A stretch of DNA of 64,000 nt from Bradyrhizobium sp. B124. Its GTDB lineage: Bacteria > Pseudomonadota > Alphaproteobacteria > Rhizobiales > Xanthobacteraceae. Position 1 is the stretch's first letter. Each line of letters starts with the position of its first letter. Positions 16,041-24,008 of this stretch are shown piece by piece. The stretch covers positions 3,286,001 through 3,350,000 of the forward strand of contig NZ_CP152413.1 in NCBI RefSeq assembly GCF_038967635.1, read 5' to 3'. The notes below the pieces were generated by a model. It saw only the letters and a program-made list of their open reading frames with translations. It did not search any database and had not been told where the DNA came from. Both the position numbers and the translations under genes were made by a program.

Positions 16041-16994
16041 TTACTTGGCGCGCAGGCGCGGGATGATCTCACGCGCGATGGTCTCGACCTGGTCCGCCTG
16101 ATACTTGTACGGGACGAAGATGATCTTCTGGACGCCCAGCGCGATATGCTCGCGAAGCTGGGCGACGCACTCATCGACCGAGCCCATGATGGCGCTCTCG
16201 CGGCTGCAATCGCTGTGAGCCGGGAAATCCCACTCCTTGTTGAGCCAGTCCATCATGTCGGCTTCGACCGCCTGCCGTGATTTGCCGATCATGATCGGCA
16301 GCTGCGAGGCGTTCTTCAAAGTCGACGGATCCTTGCCGCCCTCCTTGGCGAAGTTGATGATCTTGTCCCAGGACTTCTTGAAGTCGGCGGGACGATAGAA
16401 GTAGGTCAGCCAGCCATCCCCGTTCAGAGCGGCGCGCTTCAGCACGGGATCGGCGTATCCGCCGATCAGCAGCGGAATTTGCGGCTGCGCCGGCTTGGGA
16501 TACATCACCGCCTTCGAAATGTTGTGGCGCATGTATTCGCCGGTCACCGACTCTTCGGTCCACAGCCGGCGCATGATCTCAAGATTTTCATCCATGATCT
16601 TGCCGCGCTTCTCGAAGGGAATGCCGAGCGCATCGAACTCGCGCTTGTACCATCCGGACGCCATGCCCATGATCAGGCGGCCTTCGGACAGCTGATCCAT
16701 GCTCGAGAGCTGCTTGGCGAGAGCCACCGCGTTACGGAGCGGCAGAACCAGGATGCCGGTGCCCATCTTGATCCGCTTCGTGCGCGCAGCAATGCCCGTC
16801 AGCGTCGTCAACGAATCGATGATCGGGAAGTTCGGATCGACGCCGAGGAGCATGTGATCCCAGACCCAGACCGAATCGTAGCCGAGCTCCTCGACCCGAA
16901 CGCCGTACTCGACGAGCGCCCGGGCGTTGGGCATTTCGGGATAGGCGGTGAAGTTGCGCGCGGCAATACCAAACGTGTTGGCGAGCGTGGTCAT
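16041..16994 (-). CDS. LLM-class F420-dependent oxidoreductase
   Basis: 317 residues of the bacterial luciferase-like TIM-barrel family. Visible blocks are YDSVWVWDHML near residue 40, GTGILVLPLRNAVALAKQLSS, LSEGRLIMGMASGW and IPLLIGGYADPVLKRAA. These match F420-using members such as N5,N10-methylene-tetrahydromethanopterin-reductase-like and hydride transferase enzymes. With a full F420 pathway and Fno in the same cluster, F420H2 is the probable cofactor. FMN remains possible because LLM enzymes use either. ATG 16994 is chosen over the TTG one codon earlier; GGAGA lies upstream. It would reduce, or oxidatively attack, the ring or imine of the unknown substrate (inference). Confidence 0.88.
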   Translation of the reverse strand: MTTLANTFGIAARNFTAYPEMPNARALVEYGVRVEELGYDSVWVWDHMLLGVDPNFPIIDSLTTLTGIAARTKRIKMGTGILVLPLRNAVALAKQLSSMDQLSEGRLIMGMASGWYKREFDALGIPFEKRGKIMDENLEIMRRLWTEESVTGEYMRHNISKAVMYPKPAQPQIPLLIGGYADPVLKRAALNGDGWLTYFYRPADFKKSWDKIINFAKEGGKDPSTLKNASQLPIMIGKSRQAVEADMMDWLNKEWDFPAHSDCSRESAIMGSVDECVAQLREHIALGVQKIIFVPYKYQADQVETIAREIIPRLRAK

Positions 16995-17021
16995 CAATAG
17001 ATCTCCGGACTTGGTGTAGCT

Positions 17022-17792
17022 TTAAGCGGTGAAGAGACGGTCGGGATCGAGCATCCGCAGCGTCTCGAGTTCGTGGTCGGTCGGCGGCGACGTGACGTGG
17101 AGGTTCTCGTCGAAGTCGAGCCTGAAGCCGGTATTGTCCTGTACTTCCTCGCGGCCGACGCCGGGATTGAGCGCGAGCACCTTGATGCGCCGGGTCCTGT
17201 CGTCGAAGCCGAACACGGCGAGCTCGGTAATCACGCGCCACATGCCGCCGCTCGGCAGGCCGGAGTCGCGCCGGCTGGTGCCGCCGCGAATGAACCCGGG
17301 GCTGGTGATGAAGTCGACCTTTTCGACGAAGCGCCGCTTCTCGTGCTTCATCGCGACGATCATGTTGGTCAGGCTGGAGATGTCATTGCCGCCGCCGGTA
17401 CCCGGCAGGCGCGTCTTCGGCTTGGCCGGGTCGCCGATGAACGACGAGTTCAGATTGCCGAACTGATCGATCTGGGCGCCGCCCATGAAGCCGACATCGA
17501 CGTAACCGCGCTGGAGCAGCAGCAGGACATCGGCGCTGCCGAGGACCATGTTGGCGCGCTTGGTGCAGCGCTGGTCGTTGGTCGACGGCGGCAATTTGCC
17601 CGGCTCGACGAAGGCGCCGACCACGCCGCCCTCGAACAGAATGGTCAGGGCTGGACAGCGGGTGCGCTGGGCCAGGGTTGCAGCGAGCAGCGGCACGCCG
17701 ATGCCGGCGAAGACCACCTGCCCGTCCTGCAGCTGGCGCGCGCTCAAGATCGCGAGAATTTCGCTTGCGGTGTAGCGCTGCGCCTCAGTCAT
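17022..17792 (-). CDS. CoA-transferase subunit B (glutaconate/3-oxoadipate CoA-transferase type)
   Basis: 256 residues from ATG 17792 (MTEAQRYTASEIL). It has the beta-subunit features FAGIGVPLLAATLAQ, LFEGGVVGA, where the family places its catalytic glutamate, and the PGTGGGNDISSL glycine loop. The 8-bp overlap with subunit A (ATGACTGA) supports this start over the longer frame to 17834. With subunit A it would move CoA between an acyl-CoA donor and a carboxylic acid made late in the pathway. Confidence 0.92.
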   Translation of the reverse strand: MTEAQRYTASEILAILSARQLQDGQVVFAGIGVPLLAATLAQRTRCPALTILFEGGVVGAFVEPGKLPPSTNDQRCTKRANMVLGSADVLLLLQRGYVDVGFMGGAQIDQFGNLNSSFIGDPAKPKTRLPGTGGGNDISSLTNMIVAMKHEKRRFVEKVDFITSPGFIRGGTSRRDSGLPSGGMWRVITELAVFGFDDRTRRIKVLALNPGVGREEVQDNTGFRLDFDENLHVTSPPTDHELETLRMLDPDRLFTA

Positions 17793-18750
17793 TGTAGATG
17801 CTCCTGCCCTTCTGCGTTGCCTCCAACACCTCATCCATGCCGATCAGCGAGAGATATTCGTTCCAGGACTTCGGGCTGTAAAAATAGCGGTCGAGATATT
17901 CCTGCATGCCCTTCACGGGATCCGCGTTGACCTGCGCGACATAGGCTTCCATGTGCCGCATCATCGGCTCATAGAGGCCGTAGCACTCGTGCGGCGCCGA
18001 TCCGTAGGGAACCTCGACCACGGCATCGACACAGAAGAACGGGATCTTGGTCTGGTCCGGCGCGCGCCGGATCTGGTCGTTCGAGACGATCCGCTCGGTC
18101 GTGAGGATCACGCTGTTGGCAGCGAGCGCGAGATCGATGTCCATGAATTGCAGGCCGTCGATCTGGGCGTTACCGTAGGGGTCGCAGCGCTGGACGTGGA
18201 TCAGCGCGACGTCGGGGTTGAGCGCGGGGACCAGCAGCAGCTTCTCGCCCGTGAACGGACAGTCGATCTGCTTGGCTTCGGGACGCTGACCAACGATATC
18301 CGACCCCAACATGGCGCGGGTCGGCAGGAACGGAACACCCATGCCGCCGGCGCGAAAGCGCATGCCGACAGCCATGTGGCTCCATTCCTCATAGCGCTTG
18401 CCGCCACTCTCCACGTGATGCCGCATCACCTTGGACAGGCCCCATAGAATACCTTGGGCGAACCAGCTGGTGACGACGTGGTTCGCGATGCCGGATCCGA
18501 ACACGAGGTCGCCGTCCGTCGAGACGATGCAGCGCGAAATCGAAAGGTCCTTGCGATGCTGGCGGATCAGCTCCCAGAGCAGCGCCATCGGCGTGCGGGA
18601 CATGGTCGACCCGCCAATACCCACTTTCATGCCGTCTTGGACGAAGCCTGCCGCTTCCTCAAGCGACACCACCTTTTCGCGCAGGCTGCGGTCGCGCTGC
18701 GCCATCTTCTCTCTGAGCCGCGTGTACGGCTCCACCAGGGTATCCGGCAA
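17785..18750 (-). CDS. CoA-transferase subunit A (glutaconate CoA-transferase type)
   Basis: 321 residues. Family motifs include VGIGGSTMSRTPMALLWELIR near residue 43, GADL-like STDGDLVFGSG, and PALNPDVALIHVQRCDPYGNAQIDG. Translation probably starts at TTG 18750, since AAGGAGG lies 5 bp upstream; an internal ATG (residue 16) is the alternative. First gene of a four-gene transcript: transferase A, transferase B, LLM oxidoreductase, M20 deacylase. Its promoter at 18821-18849 carries a strong dyad. Confidence 0.92.
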   Translation of the reverse strand: MPDTLVEPYTRLREKMAQRDRSLREKVVSLEEAAGFVQDGMKVGIGGSTMSRTPMALLWELIRQHRKDLSISRCIVSTDGDLVFGSGIANHVVTSWFAQGILWGLSKVMRHHVESGGKRYEEWSHMAVGMRFRAGGMGVPFLPTRAMLGSDIVGQRPEAKQIDCPFTGEKLLLVPALNPDVALIHVQRCDPYGNAQIDGLQFMDIDLALAANSVILTTERIVSNDQIRRAPDQTKIPFFCVDAVVEVPYGSAPHECYGLYEPMMRHMEAYVAQVNADPVKGMQEYLDRYFYSPKSWNEYLSLIGMDEVLEATQKGRSIYND

Positions 18751-18819
18751 AACATCCTCCTTGTCGGCAACCGGCAGCGGCTGAGGAGCGAACCGCAGGC
18801 CCTTCCTGCCAATTGGACC

Positions 18820-18849
18820 TATGGTACTAATGTTAGTCCCATACGTCTA
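18820..18849 (-). promoter_or_regulatory. Promoter of the CoA-transferase operon with 24-bp dyad (site 4)
   Basis: A near-perfect palindrome covers 18820-18843. Its centre is ACTAATGTTAGT (18826-18837) and its outer arms are TATGG and CCATA. On the minus strand TAGACG (18844-18849) and TACCAT (18821-18826) are 17 bp apart, placing the dyad in the spacer as at pxpA. The core ACTAATGTTAG differs by one base from site 1. It could also control the divergent amidase gene. Confidence 0.6.
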
Positions 18850-19263
18850 GCAGAATCTTCGCAACGGCCGATCGTGACGGATTCGGTCTCCGCGATATGC
18901 CTTGGGTTTGCGATCGCCGGGCGCACAGTAAAACGACGAGCAATGCCTACCTTTGCAGCCTGGTCTTCCCGACTCTCCCGACTCTCGCTATCCGCTGTGC
19001 GAGCGGCCGGAGTTGCCGCAGTGCTGACCTGGTCAGCTCAGGATGCGAACTCGAAGCGACGGCATAAGGACCATAAGCCGATAGATAGGATGTCCTGCCC
19101 TGCATCACGGCCTTTGGCACAGATCATGCTTATGAACCAGCGTCGCTTTCGAGAGCGTCGCATGCAGCGCGCTGCTTCGATGGCGATCACCCGGTTGAAG
19201 CGAGCGCGTGGCGCGGCAGCGGGCGCACAGGCGTCAACAAGAACCAACAAGAGAGGATGGACC
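18850..19263. other. Non-coding stretch upstream of the amidase gene
   Basis: Frames cross this stretch, but none has a ribosome-binding site or recognisable protein. The only clear signals are the dyad at its left end and the GAGAGG ribosome-binding site (19251-19256) serving the amidase GTG start. Confidence 0.5.
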
Positions 19264-20049
19264 GTGGAGCATTATCTTACCTCGACACCAGATCATCTTC
19301 ATTGGGGACTGTGGGATGGTCGGCTCAGTCCCGTCATCAGAATTGCGTCTGGTGATCGGGTAACGATCGAAACGCTATCGGCCGAGCCGGATGAAGCGTT
19401 CGATCTCGTGAGCGACCTGGTCGAACCGCTTGGCTGCAGCGACATCCCCGCGTCCCACGGAGCCGCACCGCGGCTATTGACCGGACCGATCCACATCGAG
19501 GGCGCCGAACCGGGTGACGTGCTCGAGGTTCGGGTCCTCGATGTCCGCTTGCGATCGGACTGGGGTTGGAACATGAGGGCCCCGACGAGCGCTGCGCGGG
19601 AAACGTCATTGGACTTTTGCTGCCGGTATGTCCCGCTCGATCGCACGCGCAACATCGCGCGCCTGCCCTGGGGACGGGAGCTGAGGTTGTCGCCGTGCTT
19701 TGGCAACTTTGGTGTCGCGCCGCCGGCGAACTGGGACCCCCGCAAGCCGAACGAAGCGAATGGTTTCAGCGGGCGCATCGACAACAGGGATCTCGGCGTC
19801 GGATGCACCGCCTATTTCCCGATCTTCGTCGCAGGCGCATTGTTCTCGGCGGGTCATGGCCACGCGCTGCTGGACGATGGGGCTGCGCAGCTCTCCGCCA
19901 TCGAAACGGCGCTCGCCGGCACGTTCGAATTTCACATTCGCCGCAATCTGCATCTGGCGACCCCTCGGGTCGAGACCACATCCGCGTCGGCCAGCACATC
20001 GACCGTCAATGCGTTCACACCGCAAGGCCGCAGCCAACGCACGAACTAG
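19264..20049 (+). CDS. Acetamidase/formamidase family protein, C-terminally truncated
   Basis: 261 residues from GTG 19264, seven bp after GAGAGG. Family features: HWGLWDGRLSPVIRIASGDRV, the HGAAPRLLTGPIHIEGAEPGD metal-site segment, RELRLSPCFGNFGVAPP and FVAGALFSAGHGHALLDDG. The enzyme would release ammonia and formate or a short acid from an amide. The last part (TTSASASTSTVNAF onward) is low-complexity and does not resemble the family C-terminus, which normally runs on for several dozen residues. A frameshift or rearrangement next to the convergent TRAP gene is likely. It may still be functional or may be a decaying gene. Confidence 0.75.
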   Translation: MEHYLTSTPDHLHWGLWDGRLSPVIRIASGDRVTIETLSAEPDEAFDLVSDLVEPLGCSDIPASHGAAPRLLTGPIHIEGAEPGDVLEVRVLDVRLRSDWGWNMRAPTSAARETSLDFCCRYVPLDRTRNIARLPWGRELRLSPCFGNFGVAPPANWDPRKPNEANGFSGRIDNRDLGVGCTAYFPIFVAGALFSAGHGHALLDDGAAQLSAIETALAGTFEFHIRRNLHLATPRVETTSASASTSTVNAFTPQGRSQRTN

Positions 20050-20104
20050 TGTTGCACGCCGCGCACAGCGCCTTGGCTCATCGTCGCCCGTGCAATGACA
20101 CCGT

Positions 20105-21139
20105 CTATTGCTGCTGCAACGCCCGCTCAACGATAGCCACGGCTTCCGGAGGAGCCTTGGCCTTCCACATTGCGATTGGTGCCGACGCACCTTGCTTGAG
20201 CGCGGCGAGAACAGGAGCCGGCGCCGGCTCCGCGATCTCAACCCCGTTGGCGCGCATGCGCGCATAATTCTCGACTGTGCGATTGGCCAGAAGCTGGAAC
20301 TGGCTTTGTTCCGTCTCGGCAGCCACCTGCATCACCTGGCGTTGAACCGATTCCGGCAGCGCTTCAAAGGCATCGGTCCTTACAAAAGCAATCGAGATCG
20401 GAATCGCGTAGTTGATCGCCGTGAAATGGGGCAGATCCTGCCAGAGCTTTCGGCCGGCCCCGCCATCGCCAGACGTCAGGATAGCATTCAGCTCATGGCT
20501 TTTTACCTTGGCGATTGCCTCGTTGAACGGAAGATACTCCGCCGTTGCACCGACCGCGCGCATGACCTCGGCCGAATTGTAGTCATACGTCCGCGCGGCA
20601 ATGGATCGCAGGTCCGCCGGCGTCGAGATTGGCTGGACAGTCCAGAGGCCGGTGGACGGCCAAATGGTGATGTACAGGAGCTTGAGGCCCTGTGCGGCTA
20701 ACGCCTTCTCATAGAGTGGCCGCGCGCGCGCGTTGATGGACCGCGCCGCCTCGATGGACTGGACGACAAACGGCAGCGACGGCAGACCAAATACCGGATC
20801 GGACGCTTCGAGCGGCCCCGCGAATGCGTCGCCACCGGCAATCCGCCCCTCTTGGGCCGCACGCAGCATTTCGCCGGAGCTGATCTTCAACTCGTTATCG
20901 AACGCATTGCGGACCGTAACGTATCCGTTCGTCTGTGTGGACACGAGCTCCGCGAATTTTGCCAAGCCAACTCCCGAGATATTGCTTCGAGGATATTCCG
21001 TCGCCATCTGCCACGCCACTTGAGCGGACGCAGGTGCGCTGAAGAAGGCCGTCGACGCGATGAGAAGAAGCGCCGCCATGGCAGAGCGCAGACCGGCCCA
21101 ACTGGTCGACCAAGGCAAATCAGAATCCGAATTGAGCAC
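20105..21139 (-). CDS. TRAP transporter solute-binding protein (DctP family)
   Basis: 344 residues from GTG 21139; ATG 21079 is an alternative start that also precedes the hydrophobic core. A signal peptide (AALLLIASTAFFSAPASA) is followed by a DctP-type periplasmic domain (VAWQMATEYPRSN, LPFVVQSIEAAR, KVKSHELNAILTSGDGG). It would bind an organic acid in the periplasm. No DctQ or DctM membrane subunits are nearby, so it is an orphan in this window. The gene runs convergent to the amidase. Confidence 0.85.
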   Translation of the reverse strand: MLNSDSDLPWSTSWAGLRSAMAALLLIASTAFFSAPASAQVAWQMATEYPRSNISGVGLAKFAELVSTQTNGYVTVRNAFDNELKISSGEMLRAAQEGRIAGGDAFAGPLEASDPVFGLPSLPFVVQSIEAARSINARARPLYEKALAAQGLKLLYITIWPSTGLWTVQPISTPADLRSIAARTYDYNSAEVMRAVGATAEYLPFNEAIAKVKSHELNAILTSGDGGAGRKLWQDLPHFTAINYAIPISIAFVRTDAFEALPESVQRQVMQVAAETEQSQFQLLANRTVENYARMRANGVEIAEPAPAPVLAALKQGASAPIAMWKAKAPPEAVAIVERALQQQ

Positions 21140-21232
21140 CGGATATATCCCGCAAGCACAGTTTGACTTCGATCAGTCTTGCCTATGCTGACGGGGCCGT
21201 CAAACATGCCGTCCTGGACCGGCGAGTGCCCG

Positions 21233-21961
21233 TCATCGCTTGCTGCTACGCCGTTTCTCGGCACGGCGCGGCGCCGCCTTTGCCGTCGCGCGGGCCTTGC
21301 TCGGCTTTGGTGCCTGCAACCCGTAGGACGAGAACCCCTTCGCGGTGTCGGCGATCTCCTCGTCGCTCAGGATGATCCGCGAGTCGAGCGCAAGCGAGAG
21401 GTAGTACTGCCGCGCGAGGGTCTCGAGCTCGACCGCGAGCCACATCGCCTTGTCGAGATTGGCGCCGAGCGCGATCATGCCGTGATTGGCGAGCAGGCAG
21501 CCATTGCGACCCTCCAGCGCGGCGATCGCATGATCGGACAATTCCTTGGTGCCGTAACGCGCGTAGCCGGCGCAGCGGATGTCGGTGCCGCCGAATGCCG
21601 CCATCATGTAGTGGCAGGCCGGGATCGGCTTGCGCGCGATCGCAAGCACGGTCGCATAGGTCGAGTGGGTATGGACGATGGCGCCGACATCGGGCCGGGC
21701 GCGCGTGATGTCGAGATGGAAGCGCCATTCGGTAGAGGGCTGCAGCGGCCCCTCCCACGCGCCATCGTCGCCCTCGAGCGACATCGACGCGATCATCTCC
21801 GGCCTCATCGAATCATACGGGGTCGCCGAGGGCGTGATCAGCATCCTGTCCTTGTAGCGGGCGGAGATGTTGCCTGATGTCCCCTGGTTGAGACCCGACG
21901 CATTCATCCATCGGCACCTGGCAATGATCGCCTCGCGCAATTGTCGTTCCTCACGGGTCAT
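21233..21961 (-). CDS. Class II aldolase/adducin family protein
   Basis: 242 residues from ATG 21961 (MTREERQLREAI). The zinc-binding signatures GLNQGTSGNISAR, VGAIVHTHSTYAT (paired histidines) and LLANHGMIALG match L-fuculose-phosphate/ribulose-phosphate aldolases. A Lys/Ala/Arg-rich tail (about the last 30 residues) is extra to the fold. The substrate is unknown. It lies in the same direction as the TRAP binding protein (93 bp gap) and might act on an imported hydroxy-acid after phosphorylation, but no kinase is present. Confidence 0.88.
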   Translation of the reverse strand: MTREERQLREAIIARCRWMNASGLNQGTSGNISARYKDRMLITPSATPYDSMRPEMIASMSLEGDDGAWEGPLQPSTEWRFHLDITRARPDVGAIVHTHSTYATVLAIARKPIPACHYMMAAFGGTDIRCAGYARYGTKELSDHAIAALEGRNGCLLANHGMIALGANLDKAMWLAVELETLARQYYLSLALDSRIILSDEEIADTAKGFSSYGLQAPKPSKARATAKAAPRRAEKRRSSKR

Positions 21962-22081
21962 ACGGACTGCCTTTCTCTTCAGCACGAATTGCCTCTTCAG
22001 CACGGATTGCGTAGCGGCTCGCCGATGTCTTGCACCGCCAACCGTCCGCTTTACTCTGGACCAGCGTAGGACCTCCCCGCT

Positions 22082-23629
22082 TCATCCCTTCTCGGCAGAG
22101 AGGAACAGGCGATAGGCCGGGTTCTCGCTCTCGTTCCAGTAGGGATAGCCGAGCGCGTCGAGCGCCTGAACGAACCGGGCGCGCTCCGAAGGCTTGACTT
22201 CGATGCCTGCCAGGATGCGTCCGTAGTCGGCGCCATGATTCCGGTAGTGAAACAGCGAAATGTTCCAGTCGGGCGCTAGGCTCTCAAGGAATTTCAACAA
22301 CGCGCCAGGACGCTCGGGAAACTCGAAGCGGTAGATCACCTCGTCCCTCAGAAGCGGCGCGCGACCACCCACCATGTAGCGCACATGGTCCTTGGCCATT
22401 TCGTTCTCGCTCAGATCCAGGATCGGATAGCCCTCGCGCCGCAGCAGCTCCATGACTTCCCGCTTCTCGGCCTCGCCACGGCTCAGCGCGATACCGACAA
22501 AGAGCTGCGCCGGCGCGGTCGTTTCGGCGAAGCGGTAGTTGAATTCCGTGATCGCCCGCGAGCCAAGGATGCGGATGAAGTGCCGATAGCTGCCCGGCTT
22601 CTCCGGCACCGTTACCGCAAGCAGCGCCTCCCGATGTTCGCCGACCTCGGCGCGATCGGCGATGGTGCGCAGCCGGTCGAAATTCAGATTGGCGCCGCTG
22701 TTGACGGCAATCAGGCTGCCGTCGCTCAGCGCGCCGCGCTCGGCATAGGCCTTGAGGCCGGCGAGCGCCAACGCCCCGGAGGGCTCGGCAACCGATCGCA
22801 CGTCGTCGAAGATATCCTTGATGGCCGCGCACATGGCGTCGGTGTCCACGGTGACGACTTCGTCGAGCAGGTCGCGGCAGAGCCGGAACGTCTCCGTTCC
22901 GACCTTGCGGACCGCGACGCCGTCGGCGAACAATCCGACCTGATCCAGCGCGACAACGCAGTCCTTGGCGAGCGCGGCCGCCATCGAGGCGGCGTCGGCC
23001 GGCTCCACGCCGACGACCTTGATCGAGGGGTTGAGGAATTTCACGAAGGCGGCGACGCCGGCCGCCAGCCCGCCCCCGCCGATCGGCACGAAGATCGCCT
23101 CGATCGGATCGGGATGCTGGCGCAGGATTTCCATCCCGACGGTCCCCTGGCCGGCAATCACGTCAGGATCGTCGAACGGATGCACGAAGGTCAGGCCGCG
23201 CGCGACCTCGATCTCCCTGGCCTTGGTTTGCGCGTCGTCGAACGTGTCGCCATGCAGCACAACGTCGCCGCCCAGACGCCGGACGGCCTCGACCTTGATG
23301 GCCGGCGTCGTCCGCGGCATCACGATCGTCGCGGGAATGCCGAGCTTGCGCGCAGACAGCGCCACACCCTGCGCGTGATTACCCGCCGACGCGCAGATGA
23401 CGCCTTGTCTTCGCTGCGCGTCCGGCAGCCGGACGATCTTGTTATAGGCGCCGCGAAGCTTGAACGAGAAGATCGGCTGAAAATCCTCCCGCTTCAGCAA
23501 GACGGCGCGCGACAAGCGCTCCGAGAGCCGCGGCATCGGATCGAGCGGCGTCTCGACCGCCACGTCGTAGACACGGGCGGTCAGGATGCGTTGGGCGTAG
23601 TCACGGAGCGCGTTGGCGGCAGTGGTCAT
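22082..23629 (-). CDS. ilvA: Threonine ammonia-lyase, biosynthetic type
   Basis: 515 residues from ATG 23629 (MTTAANALRDYAQRIL). The PLP lysine lies in FSFKLRGAYNKI, followed by SAGNHAQGVALSA and GGGGLAAGVAAFVK. Two ACT-like regulatory domains occupy the C-terminal third (VTVPEKPGSYRHFIRILG and EFPERPGALLKFLESLAP), as in isoleucine-inhibited IlvA. It converts threonine to 2-oxobutyrate for isoleucine synthesis. A 12-residue longer form from 23662 is possible. Confidence 0.95.
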   Translation of the reverse strand: MTTAANALRDYAQRILTARVYDVAVETPLDPMPRLSERLSRAVLLKREDFQPIFSFKLRGAYNKIVRLPDAQRRQGVICASAGNHAQGVALSARKLGIPATIVMPRTTPAIKVEAVRRLGGDVVLHGDTFDDAQTKAREIEVARGLTFVHPFDDPDVIAGQGTVGMEILRQHPDPIEAIFVPIGGGGLAAGVAAFVKFLNPSIKVVGVEPADAASMAAALAKDCVVALDQVGLFADGVAVRKVGTETFRLCRDLLDEVVTVDTDAMCAAIKDIFDDVRSVAEPSGALALAGLKAYAERGALSDGSLIAVNSGANLNFDRLRTIADRAEVGEHREALLAVTVPEKPGSYRHFIRILGSRAITEFNYRFAETTAPAQLFVGIALSRGEAEKREVMELLRREGYPILDLSENEMAKDHVRYMVGGRAPLLRDEVIYRFEFPERPGALLKFLESLAPDWNISLFHYRNHGADYGRILAGIEVKPSERARFVQALDALGYPYWNESENPAYRLFLSAEKG

Positions 23630-24008
23630 CGGGTCGCTTCTGTCGATGGGGAGGCAATCCATATCGGTTGCACCTGCCCATCGTCGGCGCCGCCCTGGCG
23701 AGCAGACGGCACGGAGCCGCCGCTACATCCAGCTCGAAGCATCGCATGACCGGAGGCACGAGTGAAGCAAAGACCGCCTGATCAATCGCCCGGCCGAGCG
23801 CATATGAAGTCATCCGGGCCGTCGCAGGGGGCACTACCAAAATATCGAAAACAACCCCATGCAAAGTAGCCGGCGGCGGCCGGGCAACTTGACACGTCGG
23901 GCAATTCAGGGATATATTTCTAGTATTCCGAAATCAATCGACGAGCGACTCCAGCACCGCAGCTGAATCAGTGACCCAGCCAAAAATGCCGCCCTGGCGT
24001 TGACCGCT
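23630..24008. other. Intergenic region upstream of ilvA
   Basis: Between two minus-strand genes. An AT-rich patch around 23905-23940 (gatatatttctagtattcc) is the only compositional feature. I see no leader peptide, attenuator, repeat or convincing gene. Confidence 0.4.

Noticed and set aside
18454..19263. Upstream extension of the amidase frame by 270 codons
   Set aside because: The extension overlaps the CoA-transferase A gene and the dyad promoter; a GTG with a good ribosome-binding site lies exactly where family similarity begins.
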